A DNA stretch of 20,802 nucleotides from JADLEX01 sp964586775 (GTDB taxonomy: Bacteria; Lernaellota; Lernaellaia; JACKCT01): the NCBI GenBank assembly GCA_964586775.1, contig CAZPJD010000274.1, forward strand, positions 1 through 20,802, read 5' to 3'. Under the pieces are notes generated by a model. The model saw nothing but the letters and a program-made list of their open reading frames with translations, was not told the origin of the DNA and did no database searches. Every line of letters starts with the position of its first letter. Position 1 is the stretch's first letter. Shown here piece by piece: positions 6,770-13,831 of this stretch. Position numbers and translations under genes: made by a program.

Positions 6770-7375
6770 TTGGAATCGAATGGCGGTCAGATCCGTGTGA
6801 TCGCGCTCGCGGGGAGCCCGCGCCGGGGCGGAAGCTCCGACCGGCTGTTGGCCGCGTTCGTCGCCGGTGCCGAGGAAGCGGGCGCGTCGATCGAGCGGTT
6901 CGCGATCACCGATCTGCGAATCTCGCCGTGCGACGGGTGCGACGAATGCGAGGCGCGCGGGGAGTGCGTGATCGACGACGACCACGGCGCGTTGGCGTAC
7001 AAAATTCAGGAAGCCGACGTCTTCGCGGTCTCCACGCCGGTCTATTTTTCGGGGTTCCCCGGGATGACGAAGAACTTTGTCGACCGATTTCAGGCGCACT
7101 GGGCGCGGCGGTACCGGCTTGGACACACGCCGCGAAGCGGTCCCGTCGGCTACCTGCTCGCCACGGGCGGCGCGCCGAGCATGAAAAACTTCGACGGCGT
7201 GAGCGCCACGTTCAAGTACCTGATGCAGGCCATCTGGGGGCGCCTTGGCGATCAGGTGACGGTGCCCGATCTCGACGCGGCGGGCCCGATCGGCGAAGAT
7301 CACGAGGCCGTTCGCGCCGCGCGCGACATGGGCTTTCAATCGGTGCGAGAGCGCCGCGAAGGGGGGATGCCATGA
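6770..7375 (+). CDS. NAD(P)H-dependent FMN reductase, iron-sulfur flavoprotein-like
   Basis: A flavodoxin-fold oxidoreductase. The FMN phosphate loop is ALAGSPRRGGSSDRLL (12-27), and the second flavin loop is STPVYFSGFPGMTKNFVDR (88-106). Between them is a compact cysteine cluster with Cys54, 57, 60 and 66 (spacing C-x2-C-x2-C-x5-C), the pattern that binds a 4Fe-4S cluster in iron-sulfur flavoproteins (Isf). I prefer the TTG at 6770, with GGAG five bases upstream, giving 201 aa. An in-frame ATG at 6689 would add 27 residues of poor quality and overlap the divergent promoter. The stop overlaps the peroxiredoxin ATG as ATGA, so this is the first gene of a redox operon. The electron acceptor is unknown. 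Confidence 0.88.
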   Translation: MESNGGQIRVIALAGSPRRGGSSDRLLAAFVAGAEEAGASIERFAITDLRISPCDGCDECEARGECVIDDDHGALAYKIQEADVFAVSTPVYFSGFPGMTKNFVDRFQAHWARRYRLGHTPRSGPVGYLLATGGAPSMKNFDGVSATFKYLMQAIWGRLGDQVTVPDLDAAGPIGEDHEAVRAARDMGFQSVRERREGGMP

Positions 7376-7842
7376 GCGAGGACCTGAAGGGCAAGAAGGC
7401 GCCCGCGTTTTCGATGCCGGATGCCGACGGGAAAGTCCACAAGCTGTCCGATTACGCGGGACGCAAGGTCGTCCTGTATTTCTACCCCAAGGATGACACG
7501 CCGGGCTGCACGCGCGAGGCGTGCGGCTTTCGCGATCTCAAGGCGGACTTCGACGAATTGCGGACGGTGATTCTCGGCGTTTCGTCCGACGCGGCGGGCT
7601 CGCACCAGAAGTTCACGGCGAAGTATGGCCTGAACTTCCCGCTGCTCACGGACAAGGACCACGCGGTGGCGACGAAGTACGGCGCGTACGGCGAGAAGAC
7701 GATGTACGGCAAGAAGGTGACGGGCGTGATCCGCTCGACCTTCGTCATCGACGCCGCGGGCAAGATCGCGGGCCAGTGGCGCGGCGTGAAGGTGGACGGC
7801 CACATGGACAAGGTGCTCGAGTTCGTCAAAGGCATGCCCTGA
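7372..7842 (+). CDS. bcp: thioredoxin-dependent thiol peroxidase, BCP/PrxQ type
   Basis: A 156-aa peroxiredoxin that reduces hydroperoxides in the cytoplasm. The core DDTPGCTREACGFRD starts at residue 41, with the peroxidatic Cys46 and a second Cys51 five residues later. That is the arrangement of atypical 2-Cys BCP enzymes such as the E. coli one. Thr43 and Pro44 complete the active-site TPxC-type loop, and the family strand YFYPKD (36-41) precedes it. Length is normal. The ATG lies in an ATGA overlap with the reductase stop, and PolX begins four bases after its own stop. The tight order suggests a shared oxidative-stress transcript. Confidence 0.94.
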   Translation: MSEDLKGKKAPAFSMPDADGKVHKLSDYAGRKVVLYFYPKDDTPGCTREACGFRDLKADFDELRTVILGVSSDAAGSHQKFTAKYGLNFPLLTDKDHAVATKYGAYGEKTMYGKKVTGVIRSTFVIDAAGKIAGQWRGVKVDGHMDKVLEFVKGMP

Positions 7843-7846
7843 CGCG

Positions 7847-9577
7847 ATGGGCGCGGATCTCGACAAAAAGGTCGTCGCGAAAACGCTGCGCAAGGTCGGG
7901 GTGTTGCTCGAGCTCGCGGGCGAAAACCCGTTCAAGGCGCGGGCCTTCGATCGCGCGGCGCGCGCCGTCGAGACCTGGGGCGGCTCGTTCAGCGAGCTGG
8001 CGTCCGCCGCCGCCGGCGGGCAGGTGGATGGCATCGGCAAGGGCATCGCAGCCGATCTGGCGGAATTGGCGGACTCCGGTCGCCTGAGCGTTCTCGACGA
8101 CCTTGAGGCGTCGTTTCCCGCCGGGCTCACCGATCTGCTCGACATCTCGGGGCTCGGTCCCAAGACCGTGCGCAAGCTCTACGAGGAACTCGACATCACC
8201 AACATCGACGCGCTCGAAACCGCCTGCCGCGACGGGCGCATCGCGAAGCTGCCGCGCATGGGCGAAAAGAGCGTCGCGAACATCCTCGCGGGCATCGCGC
8301 ACCTGCGCAGCTACTCGGGCCGATTCCACCTGCACACCGCGCTCGTAGCCGCACGCGAGATCGCCCGTGCTCTTGCTCCATTCGCGGAGCGGGTCGAAAT
8401 CGCGGGGTCGCTGCGTCGCCGTCGCGAGACGGTGAAGGACATCGACATCCTCGCGGCCACCACCGACGTCGCGCGGCTCGCCGACGCGTTCGTGGCGCTG
8501 CCCGGTGTCGCGCGCGTGACCGGCAAGGGCGAGACGAAATGCTCGGTGATTCTGACGAGCGGCATGGCGTGCGACCTGCGCATGGTCGACGCGTCGGTTT
8601 TCGGCGCGGCGCTGGCGCACTTTACGGGAAGCGCCGATCACAACGTCGCCATGCGCCGCCGAGCGAAATCCATGGGGATGAAGCTCAGCGAGTACGGGCT
8701 GGAACGCGACGACGGCGCGCGCATCGCCTGCCCCGACGAACGCGACGTGTTCGACGCGCTGGGCCTTGCCTACATCGAACCCGAACTGCGCGAGGACGTG
8801 GGCGAAATCGACGCGGCCGAGAATCGGTCGTTACCCCCGCTCGTCGCCGCCGGCGATCTGCGCGGCGTGCTCCACGCGCACACGCAGTACTCCGACGGTA
8901 CCGCCTCGATCGCCGACATGGCCGCCGCCGCGCGCGATTTGGGGTTCGCGTACCTGGGCCTGGCCGACCACAGCCAAAGCTCCACCGTGGCCGGGGGGCT
9001 CAAGCCCGACGCGGTGCGCCGCCAGCACGCAGAGATCGACGAGTTCAACGCGCAAAGCGGCTTTCGCGTGCTCAAGGGCATCGAGTCGGACATCCGCAAG
9101 GACGGCTCGCTCGACTACGACGACGACGTGCTCGCGTCCTTCGATTTCGTCATTGCCAGCGTGCATTCGCACTTTCAGATGAGCCGCGACGAGATGACCG
9201 CCCGCGTGATCCGCGCGGCGCGAAACCCGTTCACCACGATGCTGGGGCATCCCACCGGGCGATTGCTGCTGCGCCGCGAGCCGTACGAGATCGACATGGA
9301 CGCGGTGGTCGAGGCGTGCGCCGAGTCGGGCTGCGCCATCGAGATCAACGCCAATCCCTACCGCCTCGACCTCGATTGGCGGCTCGTGAAGAAGGCGATC
9401 GGGTTGGGCGTGCGGATCGCGATCTGCCCCGACGCCCACAGCACGCAGCAGCTCGCGTTCTCGGGTTTTGGCGTCGATATCGCGCGCAAGGGTTGGGCGC
9501 GGGCCGCGGATATTCTGAACACGCTCGACGCGGACGGCTTCGTGCGCTTCGCGCGGGCGCGACGAACCGCCGGATGA
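7847..9577 (+). CDS. polX: DNA polymerase/3'-5' exonuclease PolX
   Basis: A 576-aa bacterial PolX, the family that fills short gaps in base-excision repair. The N-terminal 8-kDa-like domain is followed by helix-hairpin-helix motifs at about 61-70 (DGIGKGIAAD) and 97-112 (around SGLGPKTVRK). The nucleotidyltransferase centre has GS at 187-188, the metal Asp pair Asp198/Asp200 in KDIDIL, and a third Asp243 in CDLRMV. The C-terminal PHP exonuclease domain begins near 340 with HAHTQYSDG (His343, His345). Further metal-site residues are Asp374-His375, Glu413, His440/His442, His468 and Asp529/His531. All expected polymerase and PHP motifs are present, so both activities look intact. It follows bcp by four bases and is surely in the same operon. 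Confidence 0.96.
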   Translation: MGADLDKKVVAKTLRKVGVLLELAGENPFKARAFDRAARAVETWGGSFSELASAAAGGQVDGIGKGIAADLAELADSGRLSVLDDLEASFPAGLTDLLDISGLGPKTVRKLYEELDITNIDALETACRDGRIAKLPRMGEKSVANILAGIAHLRSYSGRFHLHTALVAAREIARALAPFAERVEIAGSLRRRRETVKDIDILAATTDVARLADAFVALPGVARVTGKGETKCSVILTSGMACDLRMVDASVFGAALAHFTGSADHNVAMRRRAKSMGMKLSEYGLERDDGARIACPDERDVFDALGLAYIEPELREDVGEIDAAENRSLPPLVAAGDLRGVLHAHTQYSDGTASIADMAAAARDLGFAYLGLADHSQSSTVAGGLKPDAVRRQHAEIDEFNAQSGFRVLKGIESDIRKDGSLDYDDDVLASFDFVIASVHSHFQMSRDEMTARVIRAARNPFTTMLGHPTGRLLLRREPYEIDMDAVVEACAESGCAIEINANPYRLDLDWRLVKKAIGLGVRIAICPDAHSTQQLAFSGFGVDIARKGWARAADILNTLDADGFVRFARARRTAG

Positions 9578-9598
9578 ACTCCGGCGCCACATCAGATC

Positions 9599-9673
9599 AT
9601 GATGACGGAGCGCATTGACCCTTCCGACCTCCCGCTTCAGTATCCGCCCCCGCGCGACCTCGATGGCCGTTGA
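9599..9673 (+). CDS. possible 24-residue mini-ORF between polX and the Mrp gene
   Basis: Two Met codons followed by an acidic, proline-rich peptide containing PSDLPLQYPPPRD and a TGA stop. It lies 21 bases after the polX stop, in the same frame, and overlaps the -35 of the promoter proposed for the next gene. No ribosome binding site stands out. It may be a leader peptide, a small protein, or noise. Confidence 0.15.
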   Translation: MMTERIDPSDLPLQYPPPRDLDGR

Positions 9674-9698
9674 CGACCTGGTCCGCGAGACGTAAACG
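9670..9698 (+). promoter_or_regulatory. candidate internal promoter for the Mrp/NBP35 ATPase gene
   Basis: TTGACG at 9670-9675 matches the -35 consensus in five of six positions. After exactly 17 bases comes TAAACG at 9693-9698, a weak -10. A start near 9705 would give a 28-base leader containing the GGAGAG ribosome binding site at 9720-9725. Confidence 0.3.
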
Positions 9699-9732
9699 AA
9701 ACGCCCGAGCGAATCTCACGGAGAGACACCCG

Positions 9733-10629
9733 ATGTCCGAACCGCATCACCACGATCATCACCACGGCCACGGCGATCCCAAGCAGGAACAGGATCAGCG
9801 TATCGCCGAGACCCTCGCGAACGTTCGTTACAAATTCCTCGTCATGAGCGGCAAGGGCGGCGTGGGCAAGAGCACCGTGTCGGTCAATCTCGCCGTCGCA
9901 CTTGCCAAGGCCGGATGGAAGGTCGGGCTGATGGACGTGGACCTGACCGGTCCCAGCGTGCCGGGTCTGCTGGGGCTCGAAGGCGTGCAGGCCGAGTTCG
10001 ACGGCACGCGCGTCCACCCGATCGTTCACTCCGAAAACCTGAAGGTGCTGTCGATCGCGCACCTGATCGATTTGTCCGACAAGGCCGTCATCTGGCGCGG
10101 ACCGATGAAGATCGGCGCGATCCGCCAGTTCCTCGCCGACATCGAGTGGGGCGAGCTCGATTTCATGATTATCGACTGCCCGCCGGGAACGAGCGACGAG
10201 CCGCTCACCGTGGCCCAGACCTTCACCGGCGTACAGGCGATCGTGGTGACGACGCCGCAGGAGATCGCCCTGACGGACGTGCGCAAGTCGGTGCACTTCT
10301 GCCAGAAGGTCAACATGCCGATTCTGGGCGTGATCGAGAACCTGTCGGGCTACACCTGCCCTCAGTGCGGCCACTTCGAGGAACTCTTCAAGACCGGCGG
10401 CGGCGAGAAGCTCGCGACGCAGTACAACGTGCGTTTTCTCGGGAGGCTGCCGATCGACCCCGCCGTCGTTCGCGCGGGGGATCTGGGCGAGCCGTATTTG
10501 GCGCTCAATGCCGACAGCGCCACCGCGAAGGCGTTTGCGCAGATCGCGGACACGATCTTCGAGATCGCCAAGACGCTTCCCGTCGAGCGACCCGGTTACA
10601 CGCCGGTGGAGTTCATGCCGTCGCGCTGA
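9733..10629 (+). CDS. Mrp/NBP35 family iron-sulfur cluster carrier ATPase
   Basis: A 298-aa P-loop ATPase of the Mrp (ApbC/NBP35) group, which binds a 4Fe-4S cluster as a homodimer and passes it to apoproteins. The deviant Walker A, SGKGGVGKS, is at 39-47. DVDLTGPSVP starts at 68, WRGPMK at 121, and the switch region DCPPGTSDEP is at 148-157. The bridging cluster ligands are Cys209 and Cys212 in YTCPQCG. The N-terminus is rich in His (eight of residues 5-13), which might buffer a metal ion. There is no N-terminal DUF59 domain. GGAGAG stands seven bases before the ATG, settling the start against an upstream in-frame extension. It lies downstream of the redox genes on the same strand and may supply clusters to the Isf-like reductase. 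Confidence 0.95.
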   Translation: MSEPHHHDHHHGHGDPKQEQDQRIAETLANVRYKFLVMSGKGGVGKSTVSVNLAVALAKAGWKVGLMDVDLTGPSVPGLLGLEGVQAEFDGTRVHPIVHSENLKVLSIAHLIDLSDKAVIWRGPMKIGAIRQFLADIEWGELDFMIIDCPPGTSDEPLTVAQTFTGVQAIVVTTPQEIALTDVRKSVHFCQKVNMPILGVIENLSGYTCPQCGHFEELFKTGGGEKLATQYNVRFLGRLPIDPAVVRAGDLGEPYLALNADSATAKAFAQIADTIFEIAKTLPVERPGYTPVEFMPSR

Positions 10630-10643
10630 TTTGGCGTCAAGCG

Positions 10644-10674
10644 ACGACGGACGGGGGATTGGCCCGTCCGTCGT
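10644..10674. terminator. bidirectional terminator hairpin between convergent genes
   Basis: A perfect 12-bp inverted repeat (ACGACGGACGGG and its complement) with a 7-base loop sits 14 bases after the Mrp stop and 21 bases from the end of the opposing lipoprotein gene. ATTTTGTT follows about ten bases later on the plus strand, so the U-tract is displaced. The placement between two converging transcripts makes a shared terminator the natural reading. Confidence 0.7.
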
Positions 10675-10695
10675 TCAAGTCGCGATTTTGTTCGA

Positions 10696-12318
10696 TCAGC
10701 TCTCGCCCAGTTCCTTCAGATTGCCGCAGCCCATCCACTCGGGGAACGTGTCGGAGCTGCGTCGCAACCACTTCATCGTATCGACGAGCTGCTCGCCCGC
10801 GGGACGCAGACCCTCGGGCTGCGCATTCGAGAACGCGTAGCCGGGGTTGATGAATTCGTTACCCGACCAATCCTGATACAGGTCGAGCACGAATCCGAAG
10901 AGGCCGAGCCCGAAGACATCGAGCGTCTGTTTGAATTCGTCGATGGCGATGAGCGTGCCGTTCAGGAAGTTGTCGGCGAGCAGCAGGAACAGGCGGCGCA
11001 GCTCCATCGTCTCCGCCTTCGTGAATTCCTGCCCCGTATCCCACACGATCCACACCTCGTCCTCGTCCCAACGCAGGTTTTCGTTGTTGTCTTCGTAGCG
11101 CAGCGAACGCCCATCCTGGATGTCGATCTCGCCCATCATGGCGTCGAACATCGTCGCGAACGATTCGAACATGTAGCCGAGCGCGATCCCCGCTTCCTTC
11201 ATATTCTGGACGGACTCGTCGTGCGGCTCCTTGAGCAGCAGCGCATTCGGGAAGATGGGATCGTACAGCGTGTTGCGGATCGAGATGTAGAAGTCGTTGA
11301 GGATCGTCTCGCACATCGTGCCGTTCCACTTGAACTGGTCAAAGGTCACGGTGTTGATGTCGAGGTTTTGCGCCACGACAAAGCGCACGAAGAACCGCCA
11401 GAAGTACCCGAGGCCCTTGCTCAGGTAGAGTTCGGCCCGGGAGAAGCGGCCCGGCAGGTTGATCTCGACCTCCGGCTGTCGCAGCCCCCACACGTAGTAA
11501 CGCAGGTAGTACTGATAGGGGTCTTCGTATTCGAGCAGGCGGTCGGCGAAGGCGATCGTTTCGGGCACGCGGCCGTCGCCGAGCTTGTCCACGAGGATTT
11601 GAATGCCGAGCACCGTGTGCTCGAAGCAGGTGCGGTCGAATCGGTTGCAGGTGTCGAGGTGGTCCTGCGTGTAGCAACTGCTGTGACGCACGACGTACAT
11701 GCTCGGGCAGTTGGCGATGCACTCGGCCACGTTGTAGGTGTTCGGCGGATTGATGAGGCCGCAGTTTTTGAGGCTGTTGCACAGCTTGTCGCAGTCCTCC
11801 GGCGACGTGTGGATGATCCACTCGGCCGCGCCGAGATAGATGTCCTCGCAGGTCGGCGCGGCCAGCACCTCCTCGAACATATAGGGCTGCAGCTTCCAAG
11901 GGCAGTCGGCGACGCACCGCTCCTTGGTGGTGTTGAATTCGTCGTAGAAGTCGCAGACGCCGAGCCGGTCGCACGCCGCGGTGCAGTCGTCGAGCGACTG
12001 ATCTTTGACGTACACGCCCGAGAGCAGGTCGATAATGCCGGTGAGGTTTCGCCACACGAGCAGGTCGTTGGCGAGCACCGTTCCCCAATGCGCCTGCGGG
12101 TGGTCGGGAGCGATTCGCCGCGCGTCGAGGAAGAGATTGTACGCCTCGCCCGCGTCGCCCCCCTCCAGCGAACGCCGCCCCTCGCGCAGCAGATCGTGCA
12201 GCTCCATCCCCTTCGGATCTTCGCCCATGCACGACACGACGCCGACCGACGCGCCCGCGAACAGCGCGATCAGAACCAGAACGATGCCCGAACGTTTCAT
12301 GTTGCGTCCCGTGGTCAT
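10696..12318 (-). CDS. large lipoprotein with TPR-like N-terminus and duplicated cysteine motif
   Basis: A 540-aa exported lipoprotein: basic start, hydrophobic stretch, lipobox VVSC with Cys30, then Met, so the outer membrane is likely. Residues about 40-85 resemble a TPR repeat (amphipathic helices around GDAGEAYNLFLDARRIAPDH). Two related cysteine blocks follow. Cys112-x3-116-x5-122-x12-135-x3-139 is one, and Cys176-x3-180-x5-186-x13-200-x3-204 is the other; both end in CP. More single cysteines lie at 157, 215, 224 and 231. In the periplasm these would probably form disulfides. The remaining 300 residues are helical, aromatic-rich and unrecognised. The ATG overlaps the stop of the barrel gene (ATGA), and a second Met seven codons on is also possible. 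It probably works with that barrel at the outer membrane; the substrate is unknown. Confidence 0.88.
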   Translation of the reverse strand: MTTGRNMKRSGIVLVLIALFAGASVGVVSCMGEDPKGMELHDLLREGRRSLEGGDAGEAYNLFLDARRIAPDHPQAHWGTVLANDLLVWRNLTGIIDLLSGVYVKDQSLDDCTAACDRLGVCDFYDEFNTTKERCVADCPWKLQPYMFEEVLAAPTCEDIYLGAAEWIIHTSPEDCDKLCNSLKNCGLINPPNTYNVAECIANCPSMYVVRHSSCYTQDHLDTCNRFDRTCFEHTVLGIQILVDKLGDGRVPETIAFADRLLEYEDPYQYYLRYYVWGLRQPEVEINLPGRFSRAELYLSKGLGYFWRFFVRFVVAQNLDINTVTFDQFKWNGTMCETILNDFYISIRNTLYDPIFPNALLLKEPHDESVQNMKEAGIALGYMFESFATMFDAMMGEIDIQDGRSLRYEDNNENLRWDEDEVWIVWDTGQEFTKAETMELRRLFLLLADNFLNGTLIAIDEFKQTLDVFGLGLFGFVLDLYQDWSGNEFINPGYAFSNAQPEGLRPAGEQLVDTMKWLRRSSDTFPEWMGCGNLKELGES

Positions 12319-13649
12319 GGCTTCGGTCCCATCTTGTAACGATCGGGCACGGCGAGCGGGAAGCCCAGACCCACTCCGATCGTGTACACATCGCGGAAGA
12401 TCAGGGCGTTGCGCCCGTCGGTCGCGTATTCGAAGTTGAAACTCAAAAGACCGGGGATGAATAGCGGCGTGAGCGGCGCGATCATGTTGACGATGACCTT
12501 GCCGTCATCGCCGTATCCCACGAGTCCGATCTCGTCGATCAGCGTCTTTAGCCCTTCGCTGTCGGTCCGATAGCTCGCGGCACCCGCGAACCCGTGGCGA
12601 TACGCGATGGAGAGCGGACCCATGCCGATGCCCGCCTGCGCCGCAAACCAAGGCCCCGGCGTGTAGCCGTAGGTACCCTCGATGTCCGACAGGTCGGGGA
12701 AGATATTGACGTCCACGCCCTGGCTGGCGAGGTAGTCCTTCACGTCCTGATTCTGCTTGGGAAACTCGGGCGTATCGCGGATCGTTTCCAAAAACGCCGC
12801 GCCTTCCGCCGAGACGCTGAACGTCACCCACTTGACGGGATCGGGCAGGCGCACGTCGAAGATGCCGCCGAGCTTGCCGCCCCACGTGGTCGCGCCGACG
12901 TCCAGATCCGGCCCGAGGCCGAAGATGATGGCCTGATTCGGATCGGCCCGGTGCGCCGTGGGCGTGATGATGCCGCCGGTGACGCCGGTTGAAACGTATT
13001 TGCCGCGCCACGGGTTCCACTTGGCGTCGATGGTGGTGTCACCGAGATCCGCGGGAGACGAATCGTACTCCGTCACCGGGATCGGCCGGCCCATCTCGAC
13101 GAGCACCTTGTAAAAGTCCTCGCGCGTCACCACGCCGATTTCGTCGGAACTGCCCGGCGTGAAGATGGGGTCGATGTCGATGTGAATGACGGCCCAGAAG
13201 GTGTTGATCCCGATGGTCAATTGGTCGGTGAGCCCGTACTGGAATCCCGCGCCGTAGCCCTGCAACCGTCCGCTGACGCCGAAATCGAACTGGAAGAACT
13301 TGCCCTTCTTCTCAAAGGGGTCCGGAGCGACGATGACAGGCACAACGTCGTCGATCTTGCGGTCCTGATCGAAACGCTTCCACGCGCGCCGGTGCTGCCA
13401 GCCGAAGAAGAAGATGCCGTAACCCTCGGGAATCGTCGACGAAGCGCCCCAAAGCGTTTCCATCGACCCCAGCAACTTCTCCTGATGCTTGATCCAGCGA
13501 CCGTACTCGCCGAACGGCGGGTCCTTCGACGGCGCGAGGACCTGCGTCGCGCTGCCGCTCGCCGGTTCCTCCTGCGCCCACGCCCAATGCGGACCCATCG
13601 CCATCGAAACGACGATCGCCGCCACGAAAAAGTGGATGATGGATTTCAT
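12315..13649 (-). CDS. probable outer-membrane beta-barrel protein
   Basis: A 444-aa exported protein. A cleavable signal peptide ends in AWA at residue 25, and mature QEEP begins at 26. The body is rich in Gly and aromatic residues, with alternating strands such as FDFGVSGRLQGYGAGFQYGL and LTIGINTFWAVIHIDI. It closes with strands near the C-terminus (FNFEYATDG, YTIGVGLGFPL), as barrels do. It resembles the loosely defined transporter/phenol-degradation MetA-type barrel group, but I cannot place it in a named family. The ATG at 13649 was chosen because it starts the signal peptide; the frame upstream has none. It is the first gene of a two-gene operon with the cysteine-rich lipoprotein. Confidence 0.85.
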   Translation of the reverse strand: MKSIIHFFVAAIVVSMAMGPHWAWAQEEPASGSATQVLAPSKDPPFGEYGRWIKHQEKLLGSMETLWGASSTIPEGYGIFFFGWQHRRAWKRFDQDRKIDDVVPVIVAPDPFEKKGKFFQFDFGVSGRLQGYGAGFQYGLTDQLTIGINTFWAVIHIDIDPIFTPGSSDEIGVVTREDFYKVLVEMGRPIPVTEYDSSPADLGDTTIDAKWNPWRGKYVSTGVTGGIITPTAHRADPNQAIIFGLGPDLDVGATTWGGKLGGIFDVRLPDPVKWVTFSVSAEGAAFLETIRDTPEFPKQNQDVKDYLASQGVDVNIFPDLSDIEGTYGYTPGPWFAAQAGIGMGPLSIAYRHGFAGAASYRTDSEGLKTLIDEIGLVGYGDDGKVIVNMIAPLTPLFIPGLLSFNFEYATDGRNALIFRDVYTIGVGLGFPLAVPDRYKMGPKP

Positions 13650-13707
13650 GTGGTCCAAAACGCCCTTCCCCACGCGCGGCGCAACTCGCCGATCTGCGCA
13701 TGTCACG

Positions 13708-13736
13708 ACGCCGATTCGCACAGCCCGAATCGGCGT
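13708..13736. repeat. 11-bp perfect inverted repeat upstream of the barrel operon
   Basis: ACGCCGATTCG and its exact complement are separated by seven bases. It lies 59-87 bases upstream of the barrel start and about 95 bases past the end of the ceramidase-like gene, which is transcribed the same way. It could be a late terminator of that operon or a binding site for the barrel promoter. No U-tract follows on the minus strand. Confidence 0.45.
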
Positions 13737-13772
13737 TCGCATCGCAAAATTCTCCACTCGGATAGCCGCCCA

Positions 13773-13790
13773 TTTGAACGGCAATTCAAA
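13773..13790. repeat. short AT-rich inverted repeat TTTGAA-N6-TTCAAA
   Basis: A perfect 6+6 dyad with a six-base centre, in the operon gap upstream of the barrel gene. Its AT-rich arms stand out from the GC-rich surroundings, as operator half-sites often do. The central bases read TTGCCG on the minus strand, a possible -35. Confidence 0.3.
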
Positions 13791-13831
13791 GCCCACGACT
13801 TTGTAACCGAATCTTCACCGATTTCCAAGGG

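Noticed and set aside
6671..7339. N-terminal extension of the DHH phosphoesterase
   Set aside because: It is antisense to the FMN reductase gene and would remove the divergent promoter; the family fold begins just after the ATG at 6670.
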